NCBI GenBank assembly: GCA_030686115.1
Contig: CP131612.1
Location: 2,852,001-2,916,000, forward strand
Reading direction: 5' to 3'
Source of the DNA: Psychrobacter cibarius
Lineage (GTDB): Bacteria; Pseudomonadota; Gammaproteobacteria; Pseudomonadales; Moraxellaceae
DNA: 64,000 nucleotides
Shown piece after piece: positions 1-8,703 of the stretch. The notes below the pieces were generated by a model. It was not told the DNA's origin and ran no database searches. It was given only the letters and a program-made list of their open reading frames with translations. Numbering within the stretch: the stretch's first letter is position 1; each line of letters begins with the position of its first letter. Both the position numbers and the translations under genes were made by a program.

Positions 1-149
1 GAAAAAAGTCGTATAAAAAAACACCCCTTTACAATAACCTACCTGTAAATCGCCTTAAACCTTTATAACATGCTGGTAAATAACAGATATTCTAGAAGTC
101 TATCTATAAAATTAGTGCAATTAAGAATAAATAAAAATTAAGGAAAGCT

Positions 150-1190
150 ATGTACGAGTCAGGATTGATGATTGGACATTTTGAGCCACTACATTTAGGT
201 CAAATGCGCAGTATATTGGCTGCGGCAGGACAAGCGAAAACCTTGCATATTATCATTATGGCGCATCCAGCACCGCATCCAGACTTTGACATTACTTTGC
301 AAGACAAAGCACGTTGGCTACAGATGGCGTGTGCTGATTTGCCATTTATCCAGATTCATACCACTCATGAGATTGAGCTGCCGCTACATGATAGCTTCGT
401 CGATGTGACAATCGACATTCCCGCCAGCAATGCCAAACTACAACGATTAACGACAGCGCTCGACTTACCAACAGATACAGTATTGTTTGTCGCAGAAAAC
501 CACCCATTGGCGCAGAGTGATGTCTATGAGCGATTATCGATACCAGTCGTCACGACCCCGCTACAGCCTGAGTTTGACTCTTATTCCATCGCTCGTAATC
601 CAGTCGCGCATTGGTCAGCTATTCATCCCCAAGCGCGCGGCGACTATACCAAAACGGTGGCAATTGTTGGCGGTGAAAGCTCAGGTAAGACCACATTGGT
701 GCATAAACTGGCCAATTATTATGGCGCCAGCTTTGCTTTAGAGATGGGACGCTTATATGTCGGCACTGATTTGGGCGGTAGTGAAGTCGGTCTACAATAC
801 AATGACTATGGTCCGATTGCCCTTCAGCATGCTCAAGCTATAAGAGACGCGGCGGCTAATGCGACCGCTCCTGTCACCATCGTTGATACCGATTTTGTGA
901 CCACTCAAGCATTTTGTGAAGAATATGAAGGTCGCAGCCATCCTTTTGTGGCGGCTTGTATCGATGAGTTTCGCTTAGATCATACCATTATGCTGGATAA
1001 CAATACGCCGTGGATTGATGATGGCATGCGCTCATTGGGCACGCCTGAGGCACGTGGACGCTTTGAGCGACGTCTCGTCGATATTTTTGCTCGTCATGAT
1101 ATCAAACCACACATGGTTGATCAGCCAGATTACGATGCGCGCTATCAGCAAGCGCTGCTGCTTATCGATCAGTATGTTTATGGCAGATAG
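150..1190 (+). CDS. nadR: NadR-like bifunctional NMN adenylyltransferase / ribosylnicotinamide kinase
   Basis: The 346-residue protein has a nucleotidyltransferase-like N-terminal half (about 1-160) and a P-loop kinase half (about 168-340). The Walker A motif GGESSGKT lies at residues 174-181 and matches the ribosylnicotinamide kinase domain of NadR, which phosphorylates nicotinamide riboside in the cytoplasm for NAD salvage. No N-terminal helix-turn-helix is present, so the repressor domain of enterobacterial NadR is absent, as in Haemophilus. The adenylyltransferase signature is altered: residues 9-18 read GHFEPLHLGQ where the family has a final His. Start: ATG preceded by AAGGAAAG. The next gene is pnuC, which imports the kinase substrate. 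The family call is firm; the activity of the N-terminal half is uncertain. Confidence 0.88.
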   Translation: MYESGLMIGHFEPLHLGQMRSILAAAGQAKTLHIIIMAHPAPHPDFDITLQDKARWLQMACADLPFIQIHTTHEIELPLHDSFVDVTIDIPASNAKLQRLTTALDLPTDTVLFVAENHPLAQSDVYERLSIPVVTTPLQPEFDSYSIARNPVAHWSAIHPQARGDYTKTVAIVGGESSGKTTLVHKLANYYGASFALEMGRLYVGTDLGGSEVGLQYNDYGPIALQHAQAIRDAAANATAPVTIVDTDFVTTQAFCEEYEGRSHPFVAACIDEFRLDHTIMLDNNTPWIDDGMRSLGTPEARGRFERRLVDIFARHDIKPHMVDQPDYDARYQQALLLIDQYVYGR

Positions 1191-1294
1191 ACGACATGGT
1201 AAAAATAGCGATGGCAAGAATACAAAAATAATAGGATATTAAAAAATAAGATAAGCACCCATTGTAGTTTTAATACTTTAAGGAAAAAGGCTTT

Positions 1295-2026
1295 ATGCGT
1301 ATTCAGCTATTAGATAATATTACTGGAAAGTGGGCGATGCAATGGATTGTCACTTGGTTCATTTGCGGGGTAATAGCCTTATCCGCAGGTTTTTGGCTCA
1401 CGACAGAACACACCACACTTGATATGTTTTATTTGGGCGTGTCTTTCGTTGGTTTGGTCTGTGTGGTTTCGCTATCATTTCGCAAAAACGTCATGGGCAA
1501 CGGGCTGGGAATGGCAGCGACTGCGGGAGAAGTCGTCGTGCAGGCGACGTCTGGTGCAGTCGGTTTGATGCTCGCGCCACTTTTCAACTTTTTCACCCAT
1601 GTCTACGGTATTTTTTATTGGTCAAAACATACCGATCCTGATGGCGACATGATACCAAAGGCGGCGAGCAAAGCAGTTTGGTTAATTACCGCCGCCTTTA
1701 TTATTATTGGTCTCGCACTTTTCCCCACGGTAAATAATTTACTCGCCAGCTATGGCTATGCAGTGGTTGAAAATGATAATAGTAAATTCCTAGGATTTAT
1801 CTCCTTCTTTTGGATCAACGTCATTGCTTTTGTCCTCTCCATCACTGCACAAGCCGCAATGATTTTGCGCTATTCATTTAACTGGTGGTTATGGATTATC
1901 GTTAACTTTGTCTGGCTCATCGTCAATCTAATGTCGGGCAATTACATTTTTGCCATTCAAACCATGATATATCAAATAAACGCTTTTATTGGTTTGTATG
2001 AATGGCAGCGCAGTGAACAAGGTTAA
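1295..2026 (+). CDS. pnuC: PnuC nicotinamide riboside transporter
   Basis: This 243-residue inner-membrane protein has about seven hydrophobic segments and the tryptophan/asparagine-rich helices typical of PnuC, for example the stretch around FNWWLWIIVNFVWLIVN near residue 195. PnuC carries nicotinamide riboside by facilitated diffusion, and a NadR-type kinase traps it inside the cell. The gene follows nadR in the same direction after about 100 bases with its own AAGGA site. The pairing of the two genes is well known and supports both calls. Confidence 0.88.
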   Translation: MRIQLLDNITGKWAMQWIVTWFICGVIALSAGFWLTTEHTTLDMFYLGVSFVGLVCVVSLSFRKNVMGNGLGMAATAGEVVVQATSGAVGLMLAPLFNFFTHVYGIFYWSKHTDPDGDMIPKAASKAVWLITAAFIIIGLALFPTVNNLLASYGYAVVENDNSKFLGFISFFWINVIAFVLSITAQAAMILRYSFNWWLWIIVNFVWLIVNLMSGNYIFAIQTMIYQINAFIGLYEWQRSEQG

Positions 2027-2221
2027 CGGTTATCTTGTATGGTCATAAGCGCTGATATCTCAAAAGAATAAAATCGAAGAGCTCGCAGATATTGACAAAT
2101 ATATTGATAGCGCTATAGGTTTTGACTGTGCCGTCTATCAGATAATGTGGTGGACTGGCTCAATTAGTGCTACAACTGATAGGAGAGATTTTTCAATTCA
2201 TCTACTAACACGGAGGTTAGT

Positions 2222-2689
2222 ATGTCTCGTACTCAGCAAAAACGCCTGTCTAAACGCACACTTGAGCAATGGCTTAGTGAATATTCTGTCAGTCATCAAA
2301 ACCTAGTCAATAAAAAAATCCATTGGCTATGCGTTCCTACTATATTTGTCAGCCTGTTAGGCATGGGCATGTCGCTATCAGTCTGGTTTACCTTGGTACT
2401 TAGCGCGTTGGTATTGTTGTTTTATATGCGTCTATCCACGCCGTTATTCTTGGCGATGGGAATATTTATTCTTATTTGTTTGTCAGTGATGGCATTATTA
2501 CCATGGGGCTTTAAGGTTTGGGCGGCTATTTTTGTGGTTGCTTGGATTGGACAGTTCATCGGTCATAAAATTGAAGGCAAAAAACCCTCATTTTTTGAAG
2601 ACTTACAATTCTTATTAATTGGTCCAGCATGGGTAGCTAATAGCTTGATGGGTCGTAAAAAAAGGCCAAGCCTAACTATTTATCCTTGA
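2222..2689 (+). CDS. Mpo1/DUF962 family membrane protein
   Basis: The 155-residue protein begins with a basic segment, then NLVNKKIHWLCVP around residue 30. It has three to four hydrophobic helices and a conserved WIGQFIGHKIEGKKPSFF block near residue 115. The spaced His residues in these two blocks are the signature of the DUF962 (YGL010w/Mpo1) family, whose yeast member is an iron-dependent dioxygenase acting on 2-hydroxy fatty acids. Whether the bacterial protein does the same is inference. A strong GGAGG ribosome site lies just before the ATG. It stands alone, with pnuC about 200 bases upstream. Confidence 0.75.
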   Translation: MSRTQQKRLSKRTLEQWLSEYSVSHQNLVNKKIHWLCVPTIFVSLLGMGMSLSVWFTLVLSALVLLFYMRLSTPLFLAMGIFILICLSVMALLPWGFKVWAAIFVVAWIGQFIGHKIEGKKPSFFEDLQFLLIGPAWVANSLMGRKKRPSLTIYP

Positions 2690-2761
2690 TAGTATCTTTA
2701 AGCTCAGTACCGTTAGAATTAGTACCTAAAAAACCACTATCTAAAACTGATATCTTGACTC

Positions 2762-2800
2762 AAAAAAGCACCGCTCAACAATCCGTTAAGTGGTGCTTTG
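2762..2800. terminator. Hairpin terminator, U-run on the minus strand
   Basis: The arms AAAGCACCGCTCAAC and GTTAAGTGGTGCTTT pair with one mismatch and one G-U around a five-base loop. A six-base A-run lies on the left, giving a U-run for minus-strand transcripts. It can also end the DUF962 transcript from the left, though the plus-side U-run is poor. Confidence 0.6.
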
Positions 2801-3017
2801 TATATTACGCTATCAAAGAACAAGTTATAAAAAATAAGCTCTCAAAAAAAATTATTGACTGTAATTAATTACTCTAACTTTCAGAACAATAATACTGTAA
2901 ATATAGCGTCAAATAGCCACAGCAGAACCGTTTACTTCAAAATCGAACCATTCATTTTAGAATAGAGCCAACAGCATAAATTCAGCCTATTCGCCCGATA
3001 GTTAATACGTGACAAGC

Positions 3018-3476
3018 CTCTACGTAACGTACTGTAGAAGTTCTTCATTACGCGCCATCACCGATAGATACAGCACTGCTGTCCCGTCCTAAACGTTGAG
3101 TTGGGTTTTTCTGATCGACATTGATTTAATCGAAAAAGGGTATGAGCTCGCCGTTCGCCTTAAGAGCTGCAAGATTCCAGCGACCAAACAAAACGGCTGG
3201 CGCTGACTCGTTATTCGCTCTGTGCCAGTCCCGGTTATCTGAGCAGGATGGGATTACTTGAGACGCTAGCAGATTTGAGAAATCATGAGTTTTTACAATA
3301 TGGTCTGGGCAAAAGAAGCAACCTATAGCTGACCGACGCAGAAGGCACAACCACACGACTCATGCCAAAATTAATGCCACTAATGGTGCGTTTTTGGTAG
3401 ATATGGTCGTCAAAGGTCAGGGCATTACCTTTATACAAGGTCGATACCTGAATACAGTGTCGATATTTGATCACGC
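3018..3476 (+). pseudogene. Decayed LysR-type transcriptional regulator (effector domain remnant)
   Basis: No intact reading frame exists here, but reading through several frameshifts and stops on the plus strand gives a clear series of LysR effector-domain blocks in the right order. They are NVELGFSDR (about 3090-3118), IDLIEKGYELAVRL (about 3119-3160), LCASPGYLSRMGLLETLADL (about 3220-3280), LTDAEGTT (about 3331-3356) and TNGAFLVDMVVKGQGITFIQ (about 3381-3440). In functional relatives these form the substrate-binding domain. The N-terminal helix-turn-helix cannot be recognised upstream. It is an old, inactivated gene between the DUF962 gene and the BLUF operon. Confidence 0.7.
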
Positions 3477-3554
3477 AAATAATATCACATGTCTATCACG
3501 TTGAATTATCGCTTATAGCCTACCGAATCCAGCAATCTTAGTTACTTATGCGCC

Positions 3555-3980
3555 TTACTCAGTGATAGCAGAAATGACACCAATCAATTTTTTGGTCTTA
3601 TATCTTGCTTCTGCTAGTGCCATCTTATTCTGCGCTACCACGGTCAATACACAAGGTTTACCAATATAGTCAGTTTTGACAAATAGCATATTCCCAGCAG
3701 TGGCTTCGACGATAGTGATGTCGCACTTGCCCTGCTTCATTTGACTCGCGGATGAATCGCTCAGCGCTGATAGCGTGCTACTCATCGCCGCAAACTTGTC
3801 CGTTTGATTGCTCAATTCACTGATCGAAAAGCAACTAATGGGAAAGCCATCTGTGGTGCATAAGCTAACCAATATGACTTCTCTATTGGCGTCACACAAT
3901 GCTTTCATATGGCTTAATAACGCTATTTTTGCTGGTGATTTTTCGTCTAATTTTTCTTTTAACATAGTCATATCTGGCAT
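3555..3980 (-). CDS. Roadblock/LC7-type protein (second copy of the module)
   Basis: The 141-residue protein has the size and alternating helix-strand pattern of roadblock/LC7 domains: a helical N-terminus, the strand REVILVSLCTTDGFPIS near residue 35, a helix of Ala, Ser and Met, then a strand pair ending FVKTDYIGKPCVLTVVAQ and a terminal helix. Bacterial roadblock proteins such as MglB bind small Ras-like GTPases as activating proteins or scaffolds. It begins one base before the end of the upstream GTPase gene (TAATG overlap), so the two are surely translated together. Assignment is by pattern, without alignment. Confidence 0.7.
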   Translation of the reverse strand: MPDMTMLKEKLDEKSPAKIALLSHMKALCDANREVILVSLCTTDGFPISCFSISELSNQTDKFAAMSSTLSALSDSSASQMKQGKCDITIVEATAGNMLFVKTDYIGKPCVLTVVAQNKMALAEARYKTKKLIGVISAITE

Positions 3981-4513
3981 TAGTCTTGATTATTAAGGGT
4001 ATTAAATAATGACAACAGAGACACAGCGGACTCTCTATTTCTAGGATCTGTATGGAGCACGGGTGCCACCACATTATGCTGCATCAACATCACTCTTATT
4101 TCTTGTCCCAGTGCTGAAAGGCTATCTTTGTCAGCATCCTCGCAATGAGTGATACCAATGATACACGTGGTCTGATTTTTTTCTGGCGCAAAAAAGTGTA
4201 ACAGCTTATCTAAATTGGCATAATCGGGTGTCTCGCCATATCTAATCAAAATGAGCAATCCCCATAGCGACTGATTGACGAACTCCCATAAAAAAGAAAA
4301 ACGCTCTTGACCTGGCACACCGTAAATACCTAGTGCCATATCGTCAAACAGAGTGATGCGCCCATAATCGATGCCGACTGTCGTGTACTCTTTACCGATA
4401 TCAATACTAGATTTTGCTTCTGTTTCGATGGGGCTTATCTCGCTTAGAGTTTTGACCAACCGAGTTTTTCCAGCACCTACTTCACCAATGATTGCTAGCT
4501 TCTGATAATTCAA
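3980..4513 (-). CDS. MglA-like small GTPase
   Basis: This is a 177-residue single-domain GTPase. The P-loop GEVGAGKT is at residues 10-17, a likely switch I Thr at 44-45 ([10 protein letters not shown]), G3 as GVPGQE at 65-70, and a G4-like THCED at 122-126. The VPGQ form of G3, lacking the canonical DxxG aspartate, is the form found in MglA and related bacterial Ras-like proteins. The canonical NKxD is replaced, so base specificity needs a test. The gene lies four bases after the BLUF gene and overlaps the next roadblock gene. Such GTPases set cell polarity or control pili and gliding in other bacteria; the output here is unknown. Confidence 0.8.
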   Translation of the reverse strand: MNYQKLAIIGEVGAGKTRLVKTLSEISPIETEAKSSIDIGKEYTTVGIDYGRITLFDDMALGIYGVPGQERFSFLWEFVNQSLWGLLILIRYGETPDYANLDKLLHFFAPEKNQTTCIIGITHCEDADKDSLSALGQEIRVMLMQHNVVAPVLHTDPRNRESAVSLLSLFNTLNNQD

Positions 4514-4517
4514 TTTT

Positions 4518-5243
4518 TTACCTCATTCCTAAGAATTTTTTGATCGCACCATAGAATTTGTTAGGCTTTTTCTCATTTACGGTTTGCTCATGTATCGGTG
4601 CTGCCTCTGTGACACTCAATAAACCTAAACGATCAAACTCTCTGATAATCTGTGTGACTTGATGATGGCTGCCAAAATCACCACTGTCCGCTAGTGCATT
4701 AAACGAATAAGGCTTTTTAGTCAATTTGATACACAGGTTCATCATCTGCGGCTGGCTTTCATTGTTGAGATCAGGCCATGCCAGCAATCTTAAATCCTTA
4801 CCTTCATAATACTTTTCAGGCACCGTATCAGATTTTTTTATATCAATAAACGGTTGAATACGTCTTTGTTGAGACTCATCAAAGCTGTTTAACACAGCGC
4901 TATTGTTCTCAATGAACGCATTAAAAAAGTTGCCTTGATCCACAAAATCAAACACGCTCACAGCCCAATTATTAAAGCTGCGTTTGATCACGCGCACATC
5001 CAAAAACACCCAAAGATCTTCATGTCTAGGATCGGAAGCTATCTTACTCATTAACTTGTCTACTTCCAAATAAGGGCCTTCTAGCACTTGCAGATACTGA
5101 CCTTCACGGTAAGAGATGATACCCGTAATTTGCGATTTTGGATTATGCTTACGAGAGACGCTAACGATGTCTGATAACCCAGTAGGCATTCGAATAGTAC
5201 GATCACTGATAGGCACTCTACTGACGTACGCAATACACTTCAT
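4518..5243 (-). CDS. BLUF-domain blue-light photoreceptor with C-terminal helical/winged-helix-like region
   Basis: Residues 1-100 form a BLUF domain, which binds FAD and senses blue light. The flavin-network residues are all present: Tyr6, Asn34, Gln52 (in YLQVLEGP) and Trp93, matching Tyr8, Asn32, Gln50 and Trp91 of the cyanobacterial protein PixD. The block [18 protein letters not shown] is also typical. Residues about 160-215 (a helix-rich stretch ending [13 protein letters not shown]) resemble a small winged helix, and the tail is basic ([15 protein letters not shown]). The protein is 241 residues, longer than short BLUF proteins of 140-150. It sits in an operon with a GTPase and two roadblock proteins, which suggests it controls that switch. 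Confidence 0.85.
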   Translation of the reverse strand: MKCIAYVSRVPISDRTIRMPTGLSDIVSVSRKHNPKSQITGIISYREGQYLQVLEGPYLEVDKLMSKIASDPRHEDLWVFLDVRVIKRSFNNWAVSVFDFVDQGNFFNAFIENNSAVLNSFDESQQRRIQPFIDIKKSDTVPEKYYEGKDLRLLAWPDLNNESQPQMMNLCIKLTKKPYSFNALADSGDFGSHHQVTQIIREFDRLGLLSVTEAAPIHEQTVNEKKPNKFYGAIKKFLGMR

Positions 5244-5306
5244 TTTGCCACCACTTGATAAAACGGCTCACGCTCGTTAAGTTGTTACCACTGCCTATAA
5301 AATAAT

Positions 5307-5339
5307 AATTCGCTATGTACAGTACGTACATAACGAATT
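5307..5339. promoter_or_regulatory. 14-bp inverted repeat in the roadblock-BLUF gap
   Basis: AATTCGCTATGTAC and GTACATAACGAATT pair around the five-base loop AGTAC with a single mismatch. On the minus strand it follows the first roadblock gene and is trailed by an AT-rich run. It could be an operator for BLUF transcription or a weak terminator or processing site. Confidence 0.4.
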
Positions 5340-5342
5340 TGA

Positions 5343-5388
5343 CCTTGTTGCCACTCTTGTCTTATTTAAGGCGCGATAAGCAACAAGG
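5343..5388. promoter_or_regulatory. Nested inverted repeat in the roadblock-BLUF gap
   Basis: The outer arms CCTTGTTG and CAACAAGG enclose inner arms CTTAT and ATAAG. It lies next to the preceding repeat, so the 188-base gap of this operon carries two consecutive hairpins. Function is inferred only. Confidence 0.35.
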
Positions 5389-5431
5389 AGAGTTTGATAA
5401 ATCACTCATTTTTTGAACACGACCAACCGAA

Positions 5432-5791
5432 TTATACCTCTAGTTTATTTTCTACCGCTTGTACCTTACGGCGGGCTAATGCAAGATTGGCTTTTGATTT
5501 ATCAAGCACCAAATAAATAAACAAGTCTTCATGCTTGGCTGTAGGACGAATGATATGCAATTGAGACTCCAAGGTGATCAACATATCTTCGATTTCACCT
5601 TTGATATCTAATGACTTCATCGTTGCTACTTTCGCCTTTACCACTTGCGAGTTACCTGCTGCTGCAAGTTCTAAGTCAACGCCGCCGCCAGCCATACCAA
5701 GTACCATGCCTGACATATAGTCGACGATACAGCCACCCATTGCACCATCAAGATTCATTAATTCTTGTAACGACTCATCGATATTTGACAT
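5432..5791 (-). CDS. Roadblock/LC7-domain protein (first gene of the light-GTPase module)
   Basis: The 119-residue protein has the classic roadblock layout: a short helix, the strand GAMGGCIVDYMSGMVLG at residues 16-32, a long Ala-rich helix, then the strand DMLITLESQLHIIRP and LFIYLVLDKSKANLALARRK leading into the last helix. It matches the family better than the second copy does. It is the promoter-proximal gene of the minus-strand group, separated from the BLUF gene by a 188-base gap with two hairpins. The likely role is a regulator or partner of the small GTPase encoded downstream. Confidence 0.8.
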   Translation of the reverse strand: MSNIDESLQELMNLDGAMGGCIVDYMSGMVLGMAGGGVDLELAAAGNSQVVKAKVATMKSLDIKGEIEDMLITLESQLHIIRPTAKHEDLFIYLVLDKSKANLALARRKVQAVENKLEV

Positions 5792-6220
5792 ACTTTTTCC
5801 TATTTATCTGATTGTATTTACATGAAGTCATTCCATCGCAGAAATGCCTTCGTAGTTTCAAGCTATGAAGCTAAATTTAGCTTATTATTTACTCTTTTTT
5901 ATTATTAGTATATCTTAACTCACACTCAAAACTTATAAGATAATTATAACAATAAAATATCAATAACTAAGTATGTTTTTTGGTAAAAACGATATAGTCT
6001 ATTTATAAACAAAGTATACATACCGTAGCGGTGGTCATTATATTCCATATATTAGACTCGATGACGCTTGCCCCTAACCACTCATGAACAAAAAACGACC
6101 GTTGGGTAGGAAAAAATAAAAACATCGAATAGTCATGCGGATTTAAAGTTTAAAACCCCCACTCTTGACACTAAAATGCCATTAACCGTTGAGTCATTCC
6201 AAGCAAACAAATAAGGAAAA
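5792..6220. other. Divergent intergenic region
   Basis: These 429 bases separate the minus-strand roadblock gene from the plus-strand amidohydrolase and must hold both promoters. The left part (about 5880-6040) is strongly AT-rich. I see no coding sequence or clear operator. Confidence 0.5.
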
Positions 6221-7462
6221 ATGATGCCCGATTTACTTATAAAAAATGCCCAATTACCCAATCATAAAAACTTGGTCAATATCAGTATAAACGGCTCTTA
6301 TATTGAGAGTATTGACGACATTTCGGAAAAAACTGAACATGATGATGCGCCAAAAGCAATTTACGATGCTAAAGGTTACTTTGTCTGTGCAGGATTCTAT
6401 GAGAGCCACATTCACCTTGATAAAGCCTGCATCCTTGATCGCTGTACTATAGAGCAAGGTGATTTAAACGAGGCTGTTGAAGAAACAGGTAAGGCTAAAA
6501 AGGATTTTACGGAAGTAGATGTGTTTAATCGTGCTTCACGAGTGATTGAGATGGCGATTAAAAAAGGCACCGTTGGTCTGCGCACCTTTGTTGAAACAGA
6601 TTCAAAAACAGAGATGCGTGCCTTTAATGCCATCAAAAAAGCCCGCGATACCTATGCATTTGCCATCGATATAGAGATTTGCGCCTTTGCGCAATCAGGA
6701 TTGAGCAATGACCTGCATACTTATGAGCTACTAAAACTGGCATTGTCACAAGGAGCTGATTTGGTTGGCGGATGTCCATACAAAGATGAACATCCTCACA
6801 AGCATATTGAAATGGTGTTTGACTTGGCTGAGCAGTTTGACGTCGATGTTGATTTTCATTTAGATTTTGATCTGGATCCACAAGGCTCGAGCATTCCAAA
6901 ATTGGTTGAAGAAACCATCAAGCGCCATTATCAAGGTCGCGTGTCTATTGGTCATGTGACTAAACTGTCAGCGATGGACAAAGACAAACGTATAGAAATG
7001 GCTGCGTTACTGAAATTCGCTGACATTACCTTGACGGTGTTACCAGCCACCGACATATTTTTGAATGGACGTGATTACGAGGCGCTCATTCCTAGAGGCA
7101 TGGTCAACGCCAATGAGCTATTAGCAATGGGCATCAATACGACTATTTCTAGTAATAATATTTTAAATGCTTTCACGCCTTACGGTGATGCCTCACTGAT
7201 TAGAATGGCAAATATGTATGCCAATATCACTCAATTAGCAAAAGATGAGCAGATAGCGGAGGTATTCGATATGATTAGCAAAAATGCAGCGAAGCTTTTG
7301 TCACGGCAAACGGAGATTAAAGTACGAGCACCGGCTACCCTAGTCATATTAGAAGCGAAAGACGCGGTAGAAGCGATTAGAATTAATTCACAAGCCATCG
7401 CAGGCTTTAAGAATGGCAAGCAAACTTTTTGCAATGAGGTCGCTCATATTTGCTTTGAATAA
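6221..7462 (+). CDS. Cytosine-deaminase-like amidohydrolase with altered active site
   Basis: The 413-residue protein has the amidohydrolase TIM-barrel motifs: HIHLDK with His63 and His65, His213 in VDFHLD, and His245 in IGHVTK. Against E. coli cytosine deaminase (His61, His63, His214, Glu217, His246, Asp313), the catalytic Glu is Phe216 and the catalytic Asp region reads SSNN at 310-313. It can probably still hold a metal, but a normal cytosine deaminase mechanism is doubtful. The SSNNILNAFTPYGD block seems to be conserved in an uncharacterised subfamily of these hydrolases (from memory). A second ATG three bases downstream has better spacing from AAGGA. The gene stands alone and converges on a dehydrogenase. 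Confidence 0.75.
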   Translation: MMPDLLIKNAQLPNHKNLVNISINGSYIESIDDISEKTEHDDAPKAIYDAKGYFVCAGFYESHIHLDKACILDRCTIEQGDLNEAVEETGKAKKDFTEVDVFNRASRVIEMAIKKGTVGLRTFVETDSKTEMRAFNAIKKARDTYAFAIDIEICAFAQSGLSNDLHTYELLKLALSQGADLVGGCPYKDEHPHKHIEMVFDLAEQFDVDVDFHLDFDLDPQGSSIPKLVEETIKRHYQGRVSIGHVTKLSAMDKDKRIEMAALLKFADITLTVLPATDIFLNGRDYEALIPRGMVNANELLAMGINTTISSNNILNAFTPYGDASLIRMANMYANITQLAKDEQIAEVFDMISKNAAKLLSRQTEIKVRAPATLVILEAKDAVEAIRINSQAIAGFKNGKQTFCNEVAHICFE

Positions 7463-7566
7463 CTTGAGTTACTTGAATACTCATTAATTGAGCACATTCA
7501 GTCAATTGAAAGATACAGCCTATCAATGCGCCATTATCTTTATCATAAAACATAGGCTTAAAACGA

Positions 7567-7606
7567 TAAAAGCGTCACCCAACTATACGTTGAATGACGC
7601 TTTTCA
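7567..7606. terminator. Bidirectional terminator hairpin
   Basis: The arms AAAAGCGTCA and TGACGCTTTT, with further internal CAAC/GTTG pairing, lie between two convergent genes. A and T runs on the two sides suit both directions. Confidence 0.65.
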
Positions 7607-7674
7607 TAACGGTTTTTTTACTATTTACTATAGCTTTAACATCATGGTTTAAATACTTTCATATGCAGATAAGC

Positions 7675-8466
7675 TTAGTCCAAGGTTTGCACACCGCCGC
7701 CATTCACAAATATAGTTTGACCACTGACCCACTCAGACAGTGGTGCGGCAAAATACAGCATAGCACCAGCGATATCATCGGCTTCACCCAAACGTTGAAT
7801 CGGCGTATGCTCTAGCATTTTCTTTTCGATTTCTGGTGTTAGTACAGTTTTTAACGCATCAGTACGCGTGGCACCAGGGCCAACCGCATTGACGCGTACC
7901 TCAGGGCCAAAATCATGTGCCAAGTTCGCCACCATATGATTGACAGCCGCTTTTGATCCTGCATAACCACTCATGTTCGGGCTTTTATTGATACTCGACA
8001 TCGAAGTGGTAAATACAATCGAGCCATAACCCGACGCTTTCATGTGTGGCACGCATAATTGAGACAAGCGCCAGCCACTAAAAACATTCAACTCAAAATC
8101 ACGACGAATATCATCGACCGATGCTGTGGCTGGGTTTTCACGACCACCGCCGCCACCACCAGCATTATTGATTAAAATATTGACCGTGCCAAATTCAGCG
8201 ACGACCTTGTCTACCATAGCGACCAAATCTTCATCTTTTAAGATATTACATTCGACTGCCAAGCCTTTTACACCATACACTTCGATATCCTTGACCGCAG
8301 CCTTTGCATCTTCTAGTTTTAAATCAGCAATAGCGATATTTGCCCCAGCTTGTGCTAGACGTAGCGCCGTTGCTTTACCAATGCCATTTGCACCGCCCGT
8401 CACAATTGCGGTTTTTCCTGACAGATCAAATAATTCATTAAATGCTCTATGTTTGAATTCTTGCAT
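7675..8466 (-). CDS. Short-chain dehydrogenase/reductase (SDR)
   Basis: The 263-residue protein is a classical SDR. It has the dinucleotide motif TGGANGIG at residues 23-30, NNAG near 105 followed by an unusual run of glycines, and the catalytic Ser, Tyr and Lys in TTSMSS and SGYAGSKAA. The C-terminal VSGQTIFVNGGG is also typical. Asp after the second strand (IADL) suggests NAD(H) preference. The sequence resembles 7-alpha-hydroxysteroid and glucose 1-dehydrogenase-like members, but the substrate cannot be told. It starts after AAGGA and ends facing the amidohydrolase. Confidence 0.85.
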   Translation of the reverse strand: MQEFKHRAFNELFDLSGKTAIVTGGANGIGKATALRLAQAGANIAIADLKLEDAKAAVKDIEVYGVKGLAVECNILKDEDLVAMVDKVVAEFGTVNILINNAGGGGGGRENPATASVDDIRRDFELNVFSGWRLSQLCVPHMKASGYGSIVFTTSMSSINKSPNMSGYAGSKAAVNHMVANLAHDFGPEVRVNAVGPGATRTDALKTVLTPEIEKKMLEHTPIQRLGEADDIAGAMLYFAAPLSEWVSGQTIFVNGGGVQTLD

Positions 8467-8703
8467 AATTATTCCTTATTATCATCATTGTTTATAGATG
8501 GATTATTTGTTGTTATATTCGTTTAAACGATCTATATAATTATGCATGATTGAACTGAGCCTAATGTGTCAAATTGACCACCTTTTGTAACTTAGTTTCG
8601 GCGCTGCAACTTTTAGTAATCTATGTCGTTAATTCCGTCGATAGTAACTTGGAATGTCATCGAAATATTCTTAAGAAACAATGACAACCCTTAAAATCAG
8701 GAC

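Noticed and set aside
1..149. Operator for NAD control before nadR
   Set aside because: No convincing palindrome is visible in this short AT-rich leader.
2686..2868. Open frame of 60 codons after the DUF962 gene
   Set aside because: It starts at a TTG without ribosome site and spans a terminator hairpin; the composition is not protein-like.
8126..8497. 123-codon frame antisense to the short-chain dehydrogenase
   Set aside because: It mirrors the glycine-rich stretch of the real gene as a Pro run and has no ribosome site.
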